A stretch of 64,000 bases of DNA from Planctomycetota bacterium. GTDB lineage: Bacteria; Planctomycetota; UBA1135; UBA2386. The notes below the pieces were generated by a model. The model saw nothing but the letters and a program-made list of their open reading frames with translations. It was not told where the DNA came from and ran no database searches. The stretch spans positions 124,001 to 188,000 of the forward strand of contig JALORC010000015.1 of the NCBI GenBank assembly GCA_025459175.1, written 5' to 3'. Numbering within the stretch: position 1 is the stretch's first letter; the number at the start of each line of letters is the position of its first letter. A program made the translations under genes and the position numbers. Of this stretch, positions 29,201 to 37,800 are shown piece by piece.

Positions 29201-31861
29201 GGCCATCAGCAGGGCCTGGTGGCCGAGCATGGTCGCGGTCCAGGCGCAGCGCAGCAGCCCGCCGCGGGTCGCCGCCAGCCACGCGAGCAGATGGTGGAAC
29301 GCGTCGCGTTCGCCGAGCCGCCGTCCGAACGGCCACAGGAACGCCAGCAGGAACGGCAGCGCCAGCGTCGCCAGCACGAAGCCGCTGCTGACCAGGGCGG
29401 CGCCGGTGCCGAGCCATGCACTCGACAGCAGCAGCGCCACGCTGCACGGCGCCACCAGCGAGCGCCGCAGGTTGTCGAGCATCTTCCAGCGGCCGGCGAG
29501 CGGGATGGTGGCGCGACCGGCGTGGCCCGAACCATCCCGGCCGCGGCCCAGGATCCACGGCAGCAGCTGCCAGTCGCCGCGGGCCCAGCGATGCTGGCGC
29601 GCCGCCGCGGCGTCGTAGCGGACCGGGAAGTCGTCGACCAGCTCGACCTCGGAGGCGAGCCCGGCGCGGGCGAAGATGCCCTCGAGCAGGTCGTGGCTCA
29701 GCACCGTGCTGTCGGGCACGCGGTCGGCCTGCGCCGCCGCGAACGCGTCGACGTCGTAGATGCCCTTGCCGGTGTACGAGCCCTCGCCGAGCAGGTCCTG
29801 GTAGACGTCGGAGACGGCGGCGGCATAGGCGTCGATGCCGGTCGGGCCCGAGAACAGGCGCTGGAACCACGACGAGCCTTGCTCGCTCGGCATCGCCGCG
29901 GCGATGCGCGGTTGCAGCACGCCGTGGCCTTCGTGTACCCGCCCGCTGTGCGCATCGAGGCTCGGCCGCTGCAGTGGGTGCGCCATCTTGCCGACCAGCG
30001 CGCGCGCCGCGCCGCGCGGCAGCCGCGTGTCGGCATCGAGGGTCAGCACGTAGCGCACCGCGGCCGGTGGGCGCGTGAGTTCCGGGGCATCGACCAGGAA
30101 CGTCGTGTCGGTGGCGCCGCGCAGCCAGCGGTTGAGTTCGTGCAGCTTGCCGCGTTTGCGTTCCCAGCCGATCCAGCGGTTCTCGCCGGCGTTCCAGATC
30201 CGCCGCCGGTGCAGCAACAGGAACCGCGCGCCGCTGGGGGCCGGGCCGTGGCGCTCGTTCAGCAGAGCGATCGCGGTGCGGGCGGTGGCCAGCAGTTCGG
30301 CGTCGTCGGCGCGGCTGGCTTCGAGCGCATCGGTCCAGTCGGTCAGCAGCGCCAGCACGAGGTCGTCGCCGGGGCTCGCCAGGTAGTGCACCTCGAGCCG
30401 CGCGACCTGGTCGCGGATGCCCGCGTGGCTGACCAGCATGGTCGGCACCGCGATCAGCGTGCGCAGCTCGGCCGGCACGCCGCCGGTCAGTTCGAGCCCG
30501 GGCAGGGTCACCGGGCCGAGCTGACGCGTGATGCAGCGGTGCACGACGGCGAGCGCGAGCTCGGCCGCCGGCGCGATGGCGAGCGCCGCCAGCCAGACGA
30601 TCAGCCACGGCGGCGCGTCGGCCAGCACCCAACCGGCGATCGGGATCGTGGTCAGCAACGCCACCAACGCGCCGACCAGGATCAGGTGGCCGTGGATGCC
30701 GGCGGTGATGCGCCAGCGCGGCAGCCGGCTGCGCAGTGGCGGGCGATAGCCGAGGGTGCGTTCGAACTCGCGGCGACCGGCGCCGAGCAGGTGGTGGCCG
30801 GGATCGCGGCGCCGCGCCAGCGCCGCCGCATCGTGGGTGCCGATCGGGGTCGCCGCCGCGATGCGCAGCGCGGCGCCAGCGACCTCGAGTTCGCTGCAGC
30901 GGCTGCCGCGGGCCAGGTCCTCGATCGCGTGTCGGTAGCGGTCGCGCGAGGCGAAGTCCATCGCCGCGAAGCCGCTGCCGACCCCGAGCGCCGCATCGAC
31001 CGCACTCTGCGACTCGACCACCTCGGCCCAGTCGACGGCCTCCATCCACCGCATGCTGGTGATGATGTTGCGCACCGTCACGTTGGTCGCACCCTGGTGC
31101 AGGTGCTCGTCGGCGACGATGCGGTCCGCGTCGGTGCCCGCGGCCGCGAGCCGTCGGTCGAGCCACGCCAGCGCCGGGGTCGATCGTGGGTCGTGGTCGC
31201 GCAGGCGCATCACCAGCTGCGCCGCAAACGCCATCGGCAGCGGCGCGTGGTCGCGATCGCGGTGCCGCAGCGCGCGGTCGGCGCCGCGGTCGTTGGCCAG
31301 CACCGCGGTGGCGAACCGGTCGGCGGCGGCGCGGTCGTCGCGGTGCCGCACGATGCCGGTGGCGGCGCGGCGCAGGTTCTCGATCAGCACCAGCCGCAGC
31401 GCGGTCGGCAGTGCCCACAGTTCGGCGATCGTCAGCGGTTGCTCGTGCTGGTAGGCGCGCAGGAACGTGTCGAGCGGCGCGGCCTCGAGACCGCTGTCGG
31501 CGCGGGCCAGTACCGCCCAGGCGATGGCGTGGATGCGCGGGTAGCCGGCCAGTGGCCCGGTCGACAGCGACGGCAGGCGGCGGAAGCACGGCCCGGGTCG
31601 GGTCGCCTCGATCGCGTCGAGCTGCGCCTGCACGACGTGGAAGTTGTCGACCAGCCACTCCGCCGCGGGCGTCACGGCGCGCTGTTCCAACAGCGCCTCG
31701 GTGACGAGGGCGTGGCAGCGCCGCAGCTGTCGCTCGTTCTGCCGGAGGCGCGTCACCAGCGCGTGGCTGCTGCCCGGGGTCGACCGGTCGCGATGGTCCG
31801 CCGCGAGCTCGCGGCCGGCGGTGGCCAGGGCCTCCGGCGGGCACGGGTTGGTCCGGATCAT
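23207..31861 (-). CDS. ndvB: Cyclic beta-1,2-glucan synthase (NdvB/ChvB type)
   Basis: The giant 2884-residue product fits the family length (about 2800-2900). An N-terminal helical cap leads to membrane helices near 395-455, and a GT84 glycosyltransferase follows with VLTLDADTRLPR near 607. More membrane helices lie at about 810-960. The C-terminal third is a GH94 glucan phosphorylase-like region (WNGLGGFTAGGREY, GTGDWNDGFN near 2560). The enzyme makes osmoregulated periplasmic cyclic glucans from UDP-glucose at the inner membrane; the GH94 part sets ring length. The ATG at 31861 (MIRTNPCPP) is the first usual start codon downstream of the preceding stop at 31948. It forms an operon with the 90-residue gene upstream. 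Confidence 0.93.
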   Translation of the reverse strand: MIRTNPCPPEALATAGRELAADHRDRSTPGSSHALVTRLRQNERQLRRCHALVTEALLEQRAVTPAAEWLVDNFHVVQAQLDAIEATRPGPCFRRLPSLSTGPLAGYPRIHAIAWAVLARADSGLEAAPLDTFLRAYQHEQPLTIAELWALPTALRLVLIENLRRAATGIVRHRDDRAAADRFATAVLANDRGADRALRHRDRDHAPLPMAFAAQLVMRLRDHDPRSTPALAWLDRRLAAAGTDADRIVADEHLHQGATNVTVRNIITSMRWMEAVDWAEVVESQSAVDAALGVGSGFAAMDFASRDRYRHAIEDLARGSRCSELEVAGAALRIAAATPIGTHDAAALARRRDPGHHLLGAGRREFERTLGYRPPLRSRLPRWRITAGIHGHLILVGALVALLTTIPIAGWVLADAPPWLIVWLAALAIAPAAELALAVVHRCITRQLGPVTLPGLELTGGVPAELRTLIAVPTMLVSHAGIRDQVARLEVHYLASPGDDLVLALLTDWTDALEASRADDAELLATARTAIALLNERHGPAPSGARFLLLHRRRIWNAGENRWIGWERKRGKLHELNRWLRGATDTTFLVDAPELTRPPAAVRYVLTLDADTRLPRGAARALVGKMAHPLQRPSLDAHSGRVHEGHGVLQPRIAAAMPSEQGSSWFQRLFSGPTGIDAYAAAVSDVYQDLLGEGSYTGKGIYDVDAFAAAQADRVPDSTVLSHDLLEGIFARAGLASEVELVDDFPVRYDAAAARQHRWARGDWQLLPWILGRGRDGSGHAGRATIPLAGRWKMLDNLRRSLVAPCSVALLLSSAWLGTGAALVSSGFVLATLALPFLLAFLWPFGRRLGERDAFHHLLAWLAATRGGLLRCAWTATMLGHQALLMADAIATTLVRLFVRRRRLLEWLTSAAAERAGTLGVAGFYGRMQASVAVAAGALLLTIGASGAPVLWPWLLLWSVAPWVAERGSRRRRRLVVDAAGATALRQLARRTWAWFEQMVGDEDHALPPDNLQLSPQPVTAQRTSPTNIGLYLLSVTAAHDFAWLTTTDGADRLDATLRTVDRLERHRGHLFNWYDTRTLQPLPPKYVSTVDSGNLAGHLLATAAAVRDWPQQPLLHPAWRTGIDDAVQLALATLRAEPDVAAAEAPRVVQLTSTLQAMATALLRTAATPAAIAAELMDLRWLADAASALLPRPAAAEGELSRWVAAARTAIRARLATMTELLPLAVRQARNSAAEPPADAAAEAFAAAPVPTLAELPGYCARARQLLGEAAAEPELVAALDRAAALGLELQQRLLDLQQRLQAHSAAMQFGFLFDQHRCLFSIGYRVAEDTLDDSHYDLLASESRLASFLAIAKGDIPGKHWARLGRGAVAVAGGTALVSWSGSMFEYLMPKLVLHEPEGSLLAASNHSMLRRQIRHGRRLGIPWGISESAYNARDLDLTYQYSSFGVPGLGQKRGLAADTVVAPYATALAAMVMPSAAVANLQRIGAAGGNGAFGCYEALDYTAARRPPGTAVAVVQAFMAHHQGMTLCAIDNVLHAGILRDRFHSLPLVRATELLLQERVPPRQVLTLTPDAHPVRPWSSNPAAPAPMRIFHGPHDPIPRTNLLSNGNYTVVLTAAGGGGSRWRAQAIGRWREDATTDLHGNWIYLRDARSGAVWSVAHLPTGVEAASYEVAFPEGRAEIARRDGSIASCLHVVVSPEHDAEVRRVSLSNLGLQTRELEATSYTELVLGPAAADAAHPVFARMFVQTEYVAELGLLLATRRRRDPTDAEVWVAHQAVVEGEPVGSLQFETDRERFLGRGGSVRAPRAVMDGRPLAGGSGTVLDAIFSLRLRVRIAPGKTARIAFWTLVASSRAEVLALAAIHRDPNAFERAATMAWTRAQALLLHLGIAADEALLFQRLANRVLYSDPSLRPPDALLRAGCHGPSALWAQGISGDLPLVVVRIDDQGDLGLVRQLLRAHEYWRSKRLAVDLVLLNERASSYVQDLHTAMETLVRSSEQRTRNSPPDQTGRIFVLRVDRIAPATRSTLLAAARVVLFGHRGSLAEQVRRRAETPLPPTARRLPFAARTAPSTSPRRPPPAVEFWNGLGGFTAGGREYTIALPTDRGTPAPWINVITNGSFGFQVAAEGAGYTWSGNSRENQLTAWSNDPTVDPIGETMLLRDLDTGEVFGPTAAPVRLAGADYTAHHGQGYTRFVLDSPALRVELVQFVPLEDPIKLSHLRLHNRSDRTRRLSLSLYVEWVLGSRREQAAHHIVTDHDHDSGVLLAHNPWREEFRHRVAFVDLGQRDGEWTCDRTEFLGRNGTLDRAAGMHDRRPLLSRCGGGLDPCAVLRTELELAPGASIEFVCSLGEANDRPAAIALALRYRTIAAAAVLRAVIAHWDALLGTVQVETPDRAFDLLVNRWLLYQTVACRLWARAAFYQAGGAFGFRDQLQDHMALVLVRPALARQHLLRAAAVQYEAGDVMHWWLPQSGRGVRTRISDDALWLVFATAHYLDGTGETAVLDEQVPFVTGPELAPDATDAFLPGDPTSTTATLFEHCARALDRSLQFGAHGLPHIGTGDWNDGFNRVGQQGRGESVWLAWFLHRNLTDFAPLAAARGETARAAAWLTAAATLAQAIDQHGWDGAYYRRGYYDDGSPLGSSTSVACRIDSLAQSWAVLSGAGDPARRRPAMTAMYEQLVRAPRQLVLLFTPPFDTDGADPGYVRAYPPGLRENGGQYTHAAAWAVMAFARLGDGDRAGELFSMLNPIRHSLHPAEVQRYRVEPYVVSADIYSVAPHEGRGGWTWYTGSAAWLHRAAIESLLGLRRRGAVLLLEPCVPSGWRRFRIDYRIDTTRYRIVVDNPDGKCTGITQLSLDGATLAVEPAAIPVLADGQLHQVQAQIG

Positions 31862-31947
31862 CGGCTCGTCGACGCGCGGCGACCGCCGCCACCAGCGCGG
31901 TGGCGCTGGCTGGCCCGGTCGCGGCGCCGACGGCGCGGCGTCGTGGT

Positions 31948-32220
31948 TCAGAGGTTCAAACCCAGCACGGTCTGCCACTGGCGACGGGCGAACCGCAGGT
32001 GCTCGAGCACCTGCTCGCGGCAGCGGCACGCTTCGTCGAGCAGGTTGTGTTCGATGTAGAAGCCGAACAAGCGGCTCTGCTCGTGCGCCAGGCGCCGGCT
32101 GCGGAAGGCGCAGCGCACGGCCTCCATGCGCACGTGGTGGGCCGGGGACCGCGGCGAAGGCGACGCGTTCATGGGGTCGCCGTTGGTCGCGGCAGGGTGA
32201 CGGTGGGCGAGCTCATGCAT
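31948..32220 (-). CDS. Small hypothetical protein upstream of the glucan synthase
   Basis: The 90-residue product starts at the ATG at 32220, which has GAGG eight bases upstream; an ATG at 32172 is the alternative. It is rich in Arg and His and mostly helical (RCAFRSRRLAHEQSRLFGFYIEHNLLDEACRCREQVLEHLRFARRQW). It has two Cys in ACRC and no signal or membrane segment. I do not recognise the family. It shares its strand and probably its transcript with the synthase 86 bp downstream. A response-regulator-type box lies 70-95 bp upstream. Confidence 0.65.
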   Translation of the reverse strand: MHELAHRHPAATNGDPMNASPSPRSPAHHVRMEAVRCAFRSRRLAHEQSRLFGFYIEHNLLDEACRCREQVLEHLRFARRQWQTVLGLNL

Positions 32221-32289
32221 GGAACCTCGTTGCAGCTGGCACCGTGTCGGTGTCGCACTCGAACATGCACCGCGGCCATGAGGCCGGGC

Positions 32290-32314
32290 TGAAGGGGTCG
32301 TGAAATCGGCGACA
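32290..32314. promoter_or_regulatory. 11-bp-period response-regulator box upstream of the glucan-synthase operon
   Basis: TGA at 32290 and 32301 are 11 bp apart; the third position (32312) is ACA. On the transcribed strand it reads TTTCACGACCCCTTCAGCCC. It ends 70 bp before the small gene at 32220. Confidence 0.45.
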
Positions 32315-32337
32315 GCGGCCGTGGTCGCCGCGCCGGG

Positions 32338-33396
32338 TCAGGCGCCGATCGCGGCCATCGCCGCGTAGAGGTTCAGCCGGCAGTAGAGCGTCTTCAGGCT
32401 GATGCCGAGCATCGTCGCGGCCCGGCTCTTGTTGCCCTCGCAGCGGATCATGGTCGCCTGGATCATGCGAGCCTCGGCGTCCGCCAGCGACGCGCCGATC
32501 GGGATCGTCACCGTGTCGGCATCGACATCGGGATCGGCGTCGGTGCCGCGCCGCGCCGCCGTCGGGGCGTCGATGTCGATCGCGTCGTCGTGCATCAGGT
32601 AGGCCTGTTCGACGCAGTGGCGGAGCTCGCGCACGTTGCCGGGCCACGCGTGGTCGAGCAGGTGCTGCTCGGCGTCGGCGCCGAACGCCTTGGTGGTGCC
32701 GTACTGCAGGTTCAACCGGTCGAGGAAGTGGCGCGCCAGCAGCAGGATGTCGTGGCCGCGCGCGCGCAGCGGCGGCAGGTGCAGCGCGACCACGGCCAGT
32801 CGGTAGTACAGGTCCTCGCGCAACCGGCCGTTGCGCACCTCGGTGAGCGGATCGCGATTGCACGCCGCCAGCACCCGCACGTCGCTGTGCAGCACGTCCT
32901 CGCCACCGAGGCGCTGGAAGGTGCCCGACTCCAGCACGCGCAGCAGTCGCACCTGCTGTTCGGCGCCCATCTCGGTGATCTCGTCGAGGAACAGCGTGCC
33001 GTGTTCGGCCTGCGCGAACACGCCGTCGTGGCGGCGATTGGCGCCGGTGAAGCTGCCCTTCTCGTGGCCGAACAGCTCGCTCTCGATCAACGTGTTCGGG
33101 ATCGCCCCGCAGTTGACCGCGACGAACGCGCCGGTCCGCGCCGGGTTGCCGTCGTGCAGCGCGCGGGCGACCAGTTCCTTGCCGGTGCCGGTCTCGCCGG
33201 TGATGACCACGGTGGCGACGCTGCTGGCCACGCGTTGCATACGGTGGTACAGCTGCTGCATCACCTCGCTGCGGCCGACCAGCGGCGGACAGGCGAGTTC
33301 GGTCGCCGCGGCAGTGGGCGGCAGCCAGCGGGCGGGGCGGACGAACGAGGGCGCCGGCCGGGCAGTGGCGGCGAGGTTCGGGTGGGTGGTCAGCAT
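32338..33396 (-). CDS. Sigma54-dependent enhancer-binding protein without a receiver domain
   Basis: The 352-residue product starts at the ATG at 33396 (GGAG six bases upstream). A 35-residue N-terminal tail replaces the usual sensor domain. The AAA+ domain has Walker A GETGTGKE at 67-74, sigma54-contact loop GSFTGA at 114-119 (usually GAFTGA), Walker B LFLDE near 138, arginine fingers in LREDLYYRL, and WPGNVRELRHCVEQA. The C-terminus is a Fis-type helix-turn-helix (EGNKSRAATMLGISLKTLYCRL). With no sensor domain it may be controlled by its amount, which fits the response-regulator box upstream. It is the natural activator for the sigma54-type sites in this window. Divergent from the rhodanese gene. 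Confidence 0.93.
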   Translation of the reverse strand: MLTTHPNLAATARPAPSFVRPARWLPPTAAATELACPPLVGRSEVMQQLYHRMQRVASSVATVVITGETGTGKELVARALHDGNPARTGAFVAVNCGAIPNTLIESELFGHEKGSFTGANRRHDGVFAQAEHGTLFLDEITEMGAEQQVRLLRVLESGTFQRLGGEDVLHSDVRVLAACNRDPLTEVRNGRLREDLYYRLAVVALHLPPLRARGHDILLLARHFLDRLNLQYGTTKAFGADAEQHLLDHAWPGNVRELRHCVEQAYLMHDDAIDIDAPTAARRGTDADPDVDADTVTIPIGASLADAEARMIQATMIRCEGNKSRAATMLGISLKTLYCRLNLYAAMAAIGA

Positions 33397-33495
33397 GGCT
33401 CCGTTCCTGGCGACGTGCTCGACCTCGGGGCGCTGCGGGGGTGCAGTGAGCCGAGGCGGGACCGGCCGCGAAGGGGAAGCTGTAGCGATCGCGGC

Positions 33496-33520
33496 TGAAG
33501 TCGGCGTGAGAGCGGGGTTA
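33496..33520. promoter_or_regulatory. 11-bp-period response-regulator box upstream of the EBP gene
   Basis: TGA, TGA and TTA occur at 33496, 33507 and 33518, exactly 11 bp apart, within CTGAAGTCGGCGTGAGAGCG. It ends 100 bp before the EBP start codon. Confidence 0.48.
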
Positions 33521-33562
33521 GACCGGCCGAGGTCGCGGCGATTCCCCGGCGATCGCCGGACC

Positions 33563-33572
33563 TTTCTACAAA
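33563..33572. promoter_or_regulatory. Putative upstream activator site, TTTCTACAAA
   Basis: This is the reverse complement of the element at 21266-21275. It sits about 76 bp before the sigma54-like site of the rhodanese gene, in the divergent region shared with the EBP gene. Confidence 0.38.
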
Positions 33573-33647
33573 CGAGCGAGGCTGCGGCGACGGCGGACGG
33601 GGGCTCGGCCGGCGGCGGCGGCCGTGGCGGTCGCGATTCCACGGCCG

Positions 33648-33663
33648 TGGCCAGCAACTTGCT
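33648..33663 (+). promoter_or_regulatory. Sigma54-type -24/-12 site of the rhodanese-ferritin operon
   Basis: TGGCCAGCAACTTGCT gives GG-N10-GC with TTGCT. The start would be near 33674, 4 nt before the ATG at 33678. Confidence 0.48.
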
Positions 33664-33677
33664 GCGCGGCGCTCGCA

Positions 33678-34226
33678 ATGACCAACAACAAGACCATCTC
33701 GACCAGCGAGCTCCAGCAGCTGAACCACGGCAAGACCGACTTCCTGCTGCTCGACGTGCTGCCCAAGGCGCAGTTCGACCAGGACCACATCGAGGGCGCG
33801 CGCAACGTGCCGTTCGATTCGACCGACTTCGTCGCCGCGGCCGGCCGCGCCGCCGGCAGCAAGACCCGCAAGGTCGTCGTCTACTGCAGCGGCACCGGCT
33901 GCAGCACCTCGGGCAAGGCTGCCGCGGCGCTGACCGCCGCGGGCCACAGCGACGTGCGCACCTATGAAGGTGGGCTCGAGGCGTGGCGCGCCGAGAAGAA
34001 GCAGGCCGCCGGCAAGGCGGACGACCACGGCGCCGCGCCCGCCGCTCCCCGCGCCGCCACCAAGGCGACCGAGAAGCCGACCGAGAAACCGCACGACAGT
34101 GCGACCGGCAAGCCGGCCGGCAAGCCATCCGACAAGCCCGCGACCGTGAACACTGGGGGCTCGGCGGGGGCCCATCCGGCACCGGCGCGCGAGGGCAAGG
34201 TGCACAAGGCCGGCGGCGCCAAGTGA
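33678..34226 (+). CDS. Rhodanese-domain protein with a Lys/Ala/Pro-rich tail
   Basis: The 182-residue product starts at the ATG at 33678. Residues 1-105 are a single rhodanese domain: LLLDVLPKAQFDQDHIEGARNVPF, then VVVYCSGTGCSTSGKAAAAL with the active-site Cys in YCSGTG. Residues 106-182 are a low-complexity tail of Lys, Ala, Pro, Thr and His (KPTEKPHDS, GKPAGKPSDKP), probably unfolded and basic like histone H1 tails. Such a tail could bind DNA or polyanions; this is unproven. The stop overlaps the GTG of the ferritin-like gene. Rhodanese domains move sulfane sulfur or sense redox. Confidence 0.85.
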   Translation: MTNNKTISTSELQQLNHGKTDFLLLDVLPKAQFDQDHIEGARNVPFDSTDFVAAAGRAAGSKTRKVVVYCSGTGCSTSGKAAAALTAAGHSDVRTYEGGLEAWRAEKKQAAGKADDHGAAPAAPRAATKATEKPTEKPHDSATGKPAGKPSDKPATVNTGGSAGAHPAPAREGKVHKAGGAK

Positions 34227-34822
34227 CCTCGATCCTGCCGAGTGCCACGCCGCCTGCGCTCGCGCCGGCGGCCCCGGCGGTGCGTTCGCCGCGGCCGGAG
34301 CTCGTGGCGCTGCGCGCGCGCGCGCGGGCCAACATGGGGGCGGGTGCCGTCACCGAGGGCTACGCCGCCGATCGGCACGCGGTGCTGCAACTGCTCGACA
34401 CCGCGCTGGCGACCGAGCTGGTCTGCGTGCTGCGCTACAAGCGCCACTACTTCATGGCCAAGGGGCGGGGCGCCGATGACATCGCCCAGGAGTTCTTCGA
34501 ACACGCGGCCGAGGAACAGGGCCACGCCGATCGCCTCGCCGATCGCATCGTGCAGCTCGGTGGAGAACCCGACTTCGCGCCCGAAGGGCTCGCCGGCCGC
34601 AGCCACGCCGAGTACCGGCCCGGCACCGATCTGGACTCGATGATCGAGGAGGACCTGATCGCCGAACGGATCGCGATCGAGAGCTATCGCGAGATGGTGC
34701 AGTTCCTCGGCAGCGGCGATCCGACCACGCGGCGCCTGATCGAGGAGATCCTCGCCACCGAGGAGACCCATGCGGCGGAGTTCGCCGGCCTGCTGCGCGA
34801 CCGCGGTTGCGCGCGCGGGTGA
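34223..34822 (+). CDS. Ferritin-like (bacterioferritin-type) protein
   Basis: The 199-residue product starts at a GTG overlapping the rhodanese stop (GTGA). A four-helix bundle carries the di-iron ligands: Glu in ATELVCVLRYKRHYF, the EExxH of AAEEQGHADRLADRI, then IEEDLIAERIAIESY and EILATEETHAAEF. The spacing matches bacterioferritin/DPS-like ferritins that oxidise and store iron. No signal peptide; cytoplasmic. With the VIT transporter and the P-type ATPase it adds to an iron/metal stress theme. It runs convergently towards the hybrid kinase gene, 13 bp away. Confidence 0.88.
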   Translation: MTSILPSATPPALAPAAPAVRSPRPELVALRARARANMGAGAVTEGYAADRHAVLQLLDTALATELVCVLRYKRHYFMAKGRGADDIAQEFFEHAAEEQGHADRLADRIVQLGGEPDFAPEGLAGRSHAEYRPGTDLDSMIEEDLIAERIAIESYREMVQFLGSGDPTTRRLIEEILATEETHAAEFAGLLRDRGCARG

Positions 34823-34835
34823 CCGAGCCCGGCGG

Positions 34836-37800
34836 TCAGGTCGCCTTGCTCGCGGCGGCATCCAGCAGGATGCGCTCCAGCCGGCCGAAGTCGGCCGGCT
34901 TGGTCAGGTGGTGATCGAAGCCCGCCTGCTTCGCCTGCAGCCGATCGGCTTCCTGCCCGTAACCGGTCAACGCGACCAGCACCGTGCCGCGCAGGCTCGG
35001 TTCGAGCCGGAGCTGCGCCGCGACCTCGTAGCCACTGAGCCCCGGCAGGCCGATGTCGAGCAGCACCACGTCGGGCCGGCGCGCGAGCGCGGTCTGCACG
35101 GCCATGGGCCCGTCGAACGCGGTGTCGACCTCGTGCCCGGCCGCCTGCAGCAGCATCGAGAAGCTGAGCACCGTGTCGACGTTGTCGTCGACGACCAGCA
35201 CCCGCAGCGGCCGCGGCACCGCCGGCGGGGCCGCCGCGGCCGGTGGTGACGGAACCTCCGTCGCCACGACCGGCAGACGCACGACGAACTCGCTGCCCTG
35301 GCCCACGGTGCTGTGCACCTCGACGGTGCCGCCGTGCAGCTCGGTCAGTCGCTGGACCAGCGCCAGCCCGATGCCGAGTCCACCTTGCGAACGGTCGAGC
35401 GAGCGCTCGCCCTGCGCGAACAGGTCGAACACGCGCGGCAGCAGCGCCGGCGCGATGCCGATCCCGTCGTCGCGCACCCGCAGCACGCAGCGATCCCCCT
35501 CGAGCTGCATCGACACCGCGAGGTGGCCGCCCGGATCGGTGAACTTGATGGCGTTGGTCAGCAGGTTGTTCAGCACCTGCTCGAGCCGCGCCACATCGGC
35601 GTCGAGCACGATCGGCTCGTTCGCCAACGACAGCACCAGCGCCTGCCGGCGCTGTTCGAGCAACGGCCGCACGGTCTCGACCGCGTGCTCGACCAGGTCG
35701 CGCGCGGCCACCCGTTCGCGGCGCAGCTGCAGCCGGCCGGTGGTGATGCGCGACACCTCGAGCAGGTCGTCGACCAGGTGCTGCAGCTGCGCCAGCTGGC
35801 GCACGATGATGCCGCGCGCCTGCTGCTGCAGCGGACTCTCGGCGCCGTGCTCGAGGCCGAGCAGGCGGACGGCGTTGGCGATCGGTGCCAGTGGACTGCG
35901 CAGCTCGTGGCTCAGCATCGCCAGGAACTCGTCCTTGCGCCGGTGCAGGTCCGACAGTTCGGCCGCCTGCCCGCGCATCAGCGCCTCCATCCGGCTGCGG
36001 TCGGCGATGTCGCGGATGTTGCACTGGATGACCCGGTGGCGGTCCTCCTCGTACATGTTGGCGACCATCTCGACCGGGTGCAGACGGCCGTCGCTGCCCT
36101 CGAGCGGCATGGTCTCGTAGCGCACCGAGCCCTGTTCGGTGATCTGCCGCATCGCCGCCTGGCTGGCCTGCTTGTCGCGCAGGAAGCCGATCTCCCACAG
36201 TTCCTTGCCGAGGAAGTGCGAGGGCGGGTAGCCGAGCAGCTGCGTCAGGAACGGATTGACGTGCGTGATCTGGTGGCTGTCGGCATCGAGGATCAGGATG
36301 CCGTCCTTCGAGGCCTCGAACAGCCGGCGGAAGCGCAGCTCCGACACCTGCAGCGCGGCCTGGGCCTGCTTGCGGTCGGTGACGTCCTCGATCGCGAGCA
36401 GGATCGACGGCGGTTCGCCGGCGGCCTGCACCAGCCGCCGCGCGTTGAGGCGCAGCACCCGCTTGCCGCGCGCCGCGGCGTCGTTGACCACTTCGTAGCC
36501 GCTGAACGGCTCGCCGTGTTCGAGCACGGCCGCGAGCAGCGGCCGCAGTCCCGGCAGGTCCCACTCGCGTTCGCCCAGTTCGTAGAGCACCTTGCCGAGC
36601 GTGCTCTCCGGCGCGGAACCGAACGTGGCGTGGAACGCCCGGCTCGCCGACCGCACGCGCAGCTCGCCGTCGAGCACCAGCAGCGGTTCGTGCACGGTGG
36701 CGACGATGCTCTCGGTGGTGATCTGGGAGCGCTTGAGGCTGTCGATGTCGACCAGCATCACGATCAGCCCGTCGACGGCCTTGTCGCGGGTGCGGTACGG
36801 GCGCACGCGCAGCGCGTGCCAGCGGCCGCGCCGGTCGCGGACCTCGAGCTCCTCGGCGCGCGCGGTGTCGCGCACCCGCACCAGCAGCGGCTCCAGGTCG
36901 GTCAGGCCGTCGAGCTCGAGCCGGCGGTCGACCAGGCGGCTGCCGACGTCGGTCGGCAACAGGTGGAACCAGTGCTCGGCCAGCGGCGTGAAGCGCCGCA
37001 CCCGCAGTTCGGGATCGAGCATCACCAGCACCATCTGCACGCTGGCGAACAGGTTCTCGAGGTCGTCGTTGCTGCGGTGCAGCTCGAGGTTGCGCTCGTT
37101 CAGCTCGCCGTTGACGGTCGCCAGCTCCTCGTTGCTCGACTCGATCTCCTCCTTGGACGTCTCCAGTTCCTCGTTGGTGCTCTGCAGTTCCTCGTTGGCC
37201 GACTGCACCTCCTCGTTCGCCGACTGCAGCTCCTCGTTGGCGGTCTCCTGCTGCTCGATGACCGACTGCAGGTAGTCGCGCGTCGCCGCCAGCTCCTGCT
37301 CCAGGCGCTCGTGGTCGAGCTCGCTCGCGGTTCGGGCCGCCGGCAGCGGAGCCGGCGCCGGGCCGCCAGCGGTTGCCACGGCCTCGAACAGCACCAGGTA
37401 ACCACCGTCCATCGCCTCGCCTTGACCGCGCAGCGGGATCACCTCGACGGCCGCTGCCTGGTAGCCGCGCGGGGTCTTCACGCGCAGGCCCGTCTCGCGC
37501 GCGGCCAGCTTGGTCTGTTCACTGCGTCGGATCGCCGCCTGCACGCCGGTCGGCAGGCCTTCGCGCAGCATCTTCATCAGGCTCAGGCTGGCCTTGCCCG
37601 CCGCCGGGGCGAGCCACGGGTCGGTGTCGCCGCGGTACTGCAGGATGTCCAGTTCGGCCGAGACCAGCACGCCCGGTGGGGCGAAGCGGTGCAGCAGCAC
37701 CCGATCCGCTTCGCGCGGCAGTTCGGTGGCGACGCGCGGGCGGGCGGCGGCGGCGAGGAACGGCGAGCGCAAGGCACCGCCGTGCTGCACCGGGAACAGG

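Noticed and set aside
37081-37330. Short tandem DNA repeats in the hybrid kinase gene
   Set aside because: They encode a coiled coil of ANEELQS heptads typical of CheB-CheR fusion proteins.
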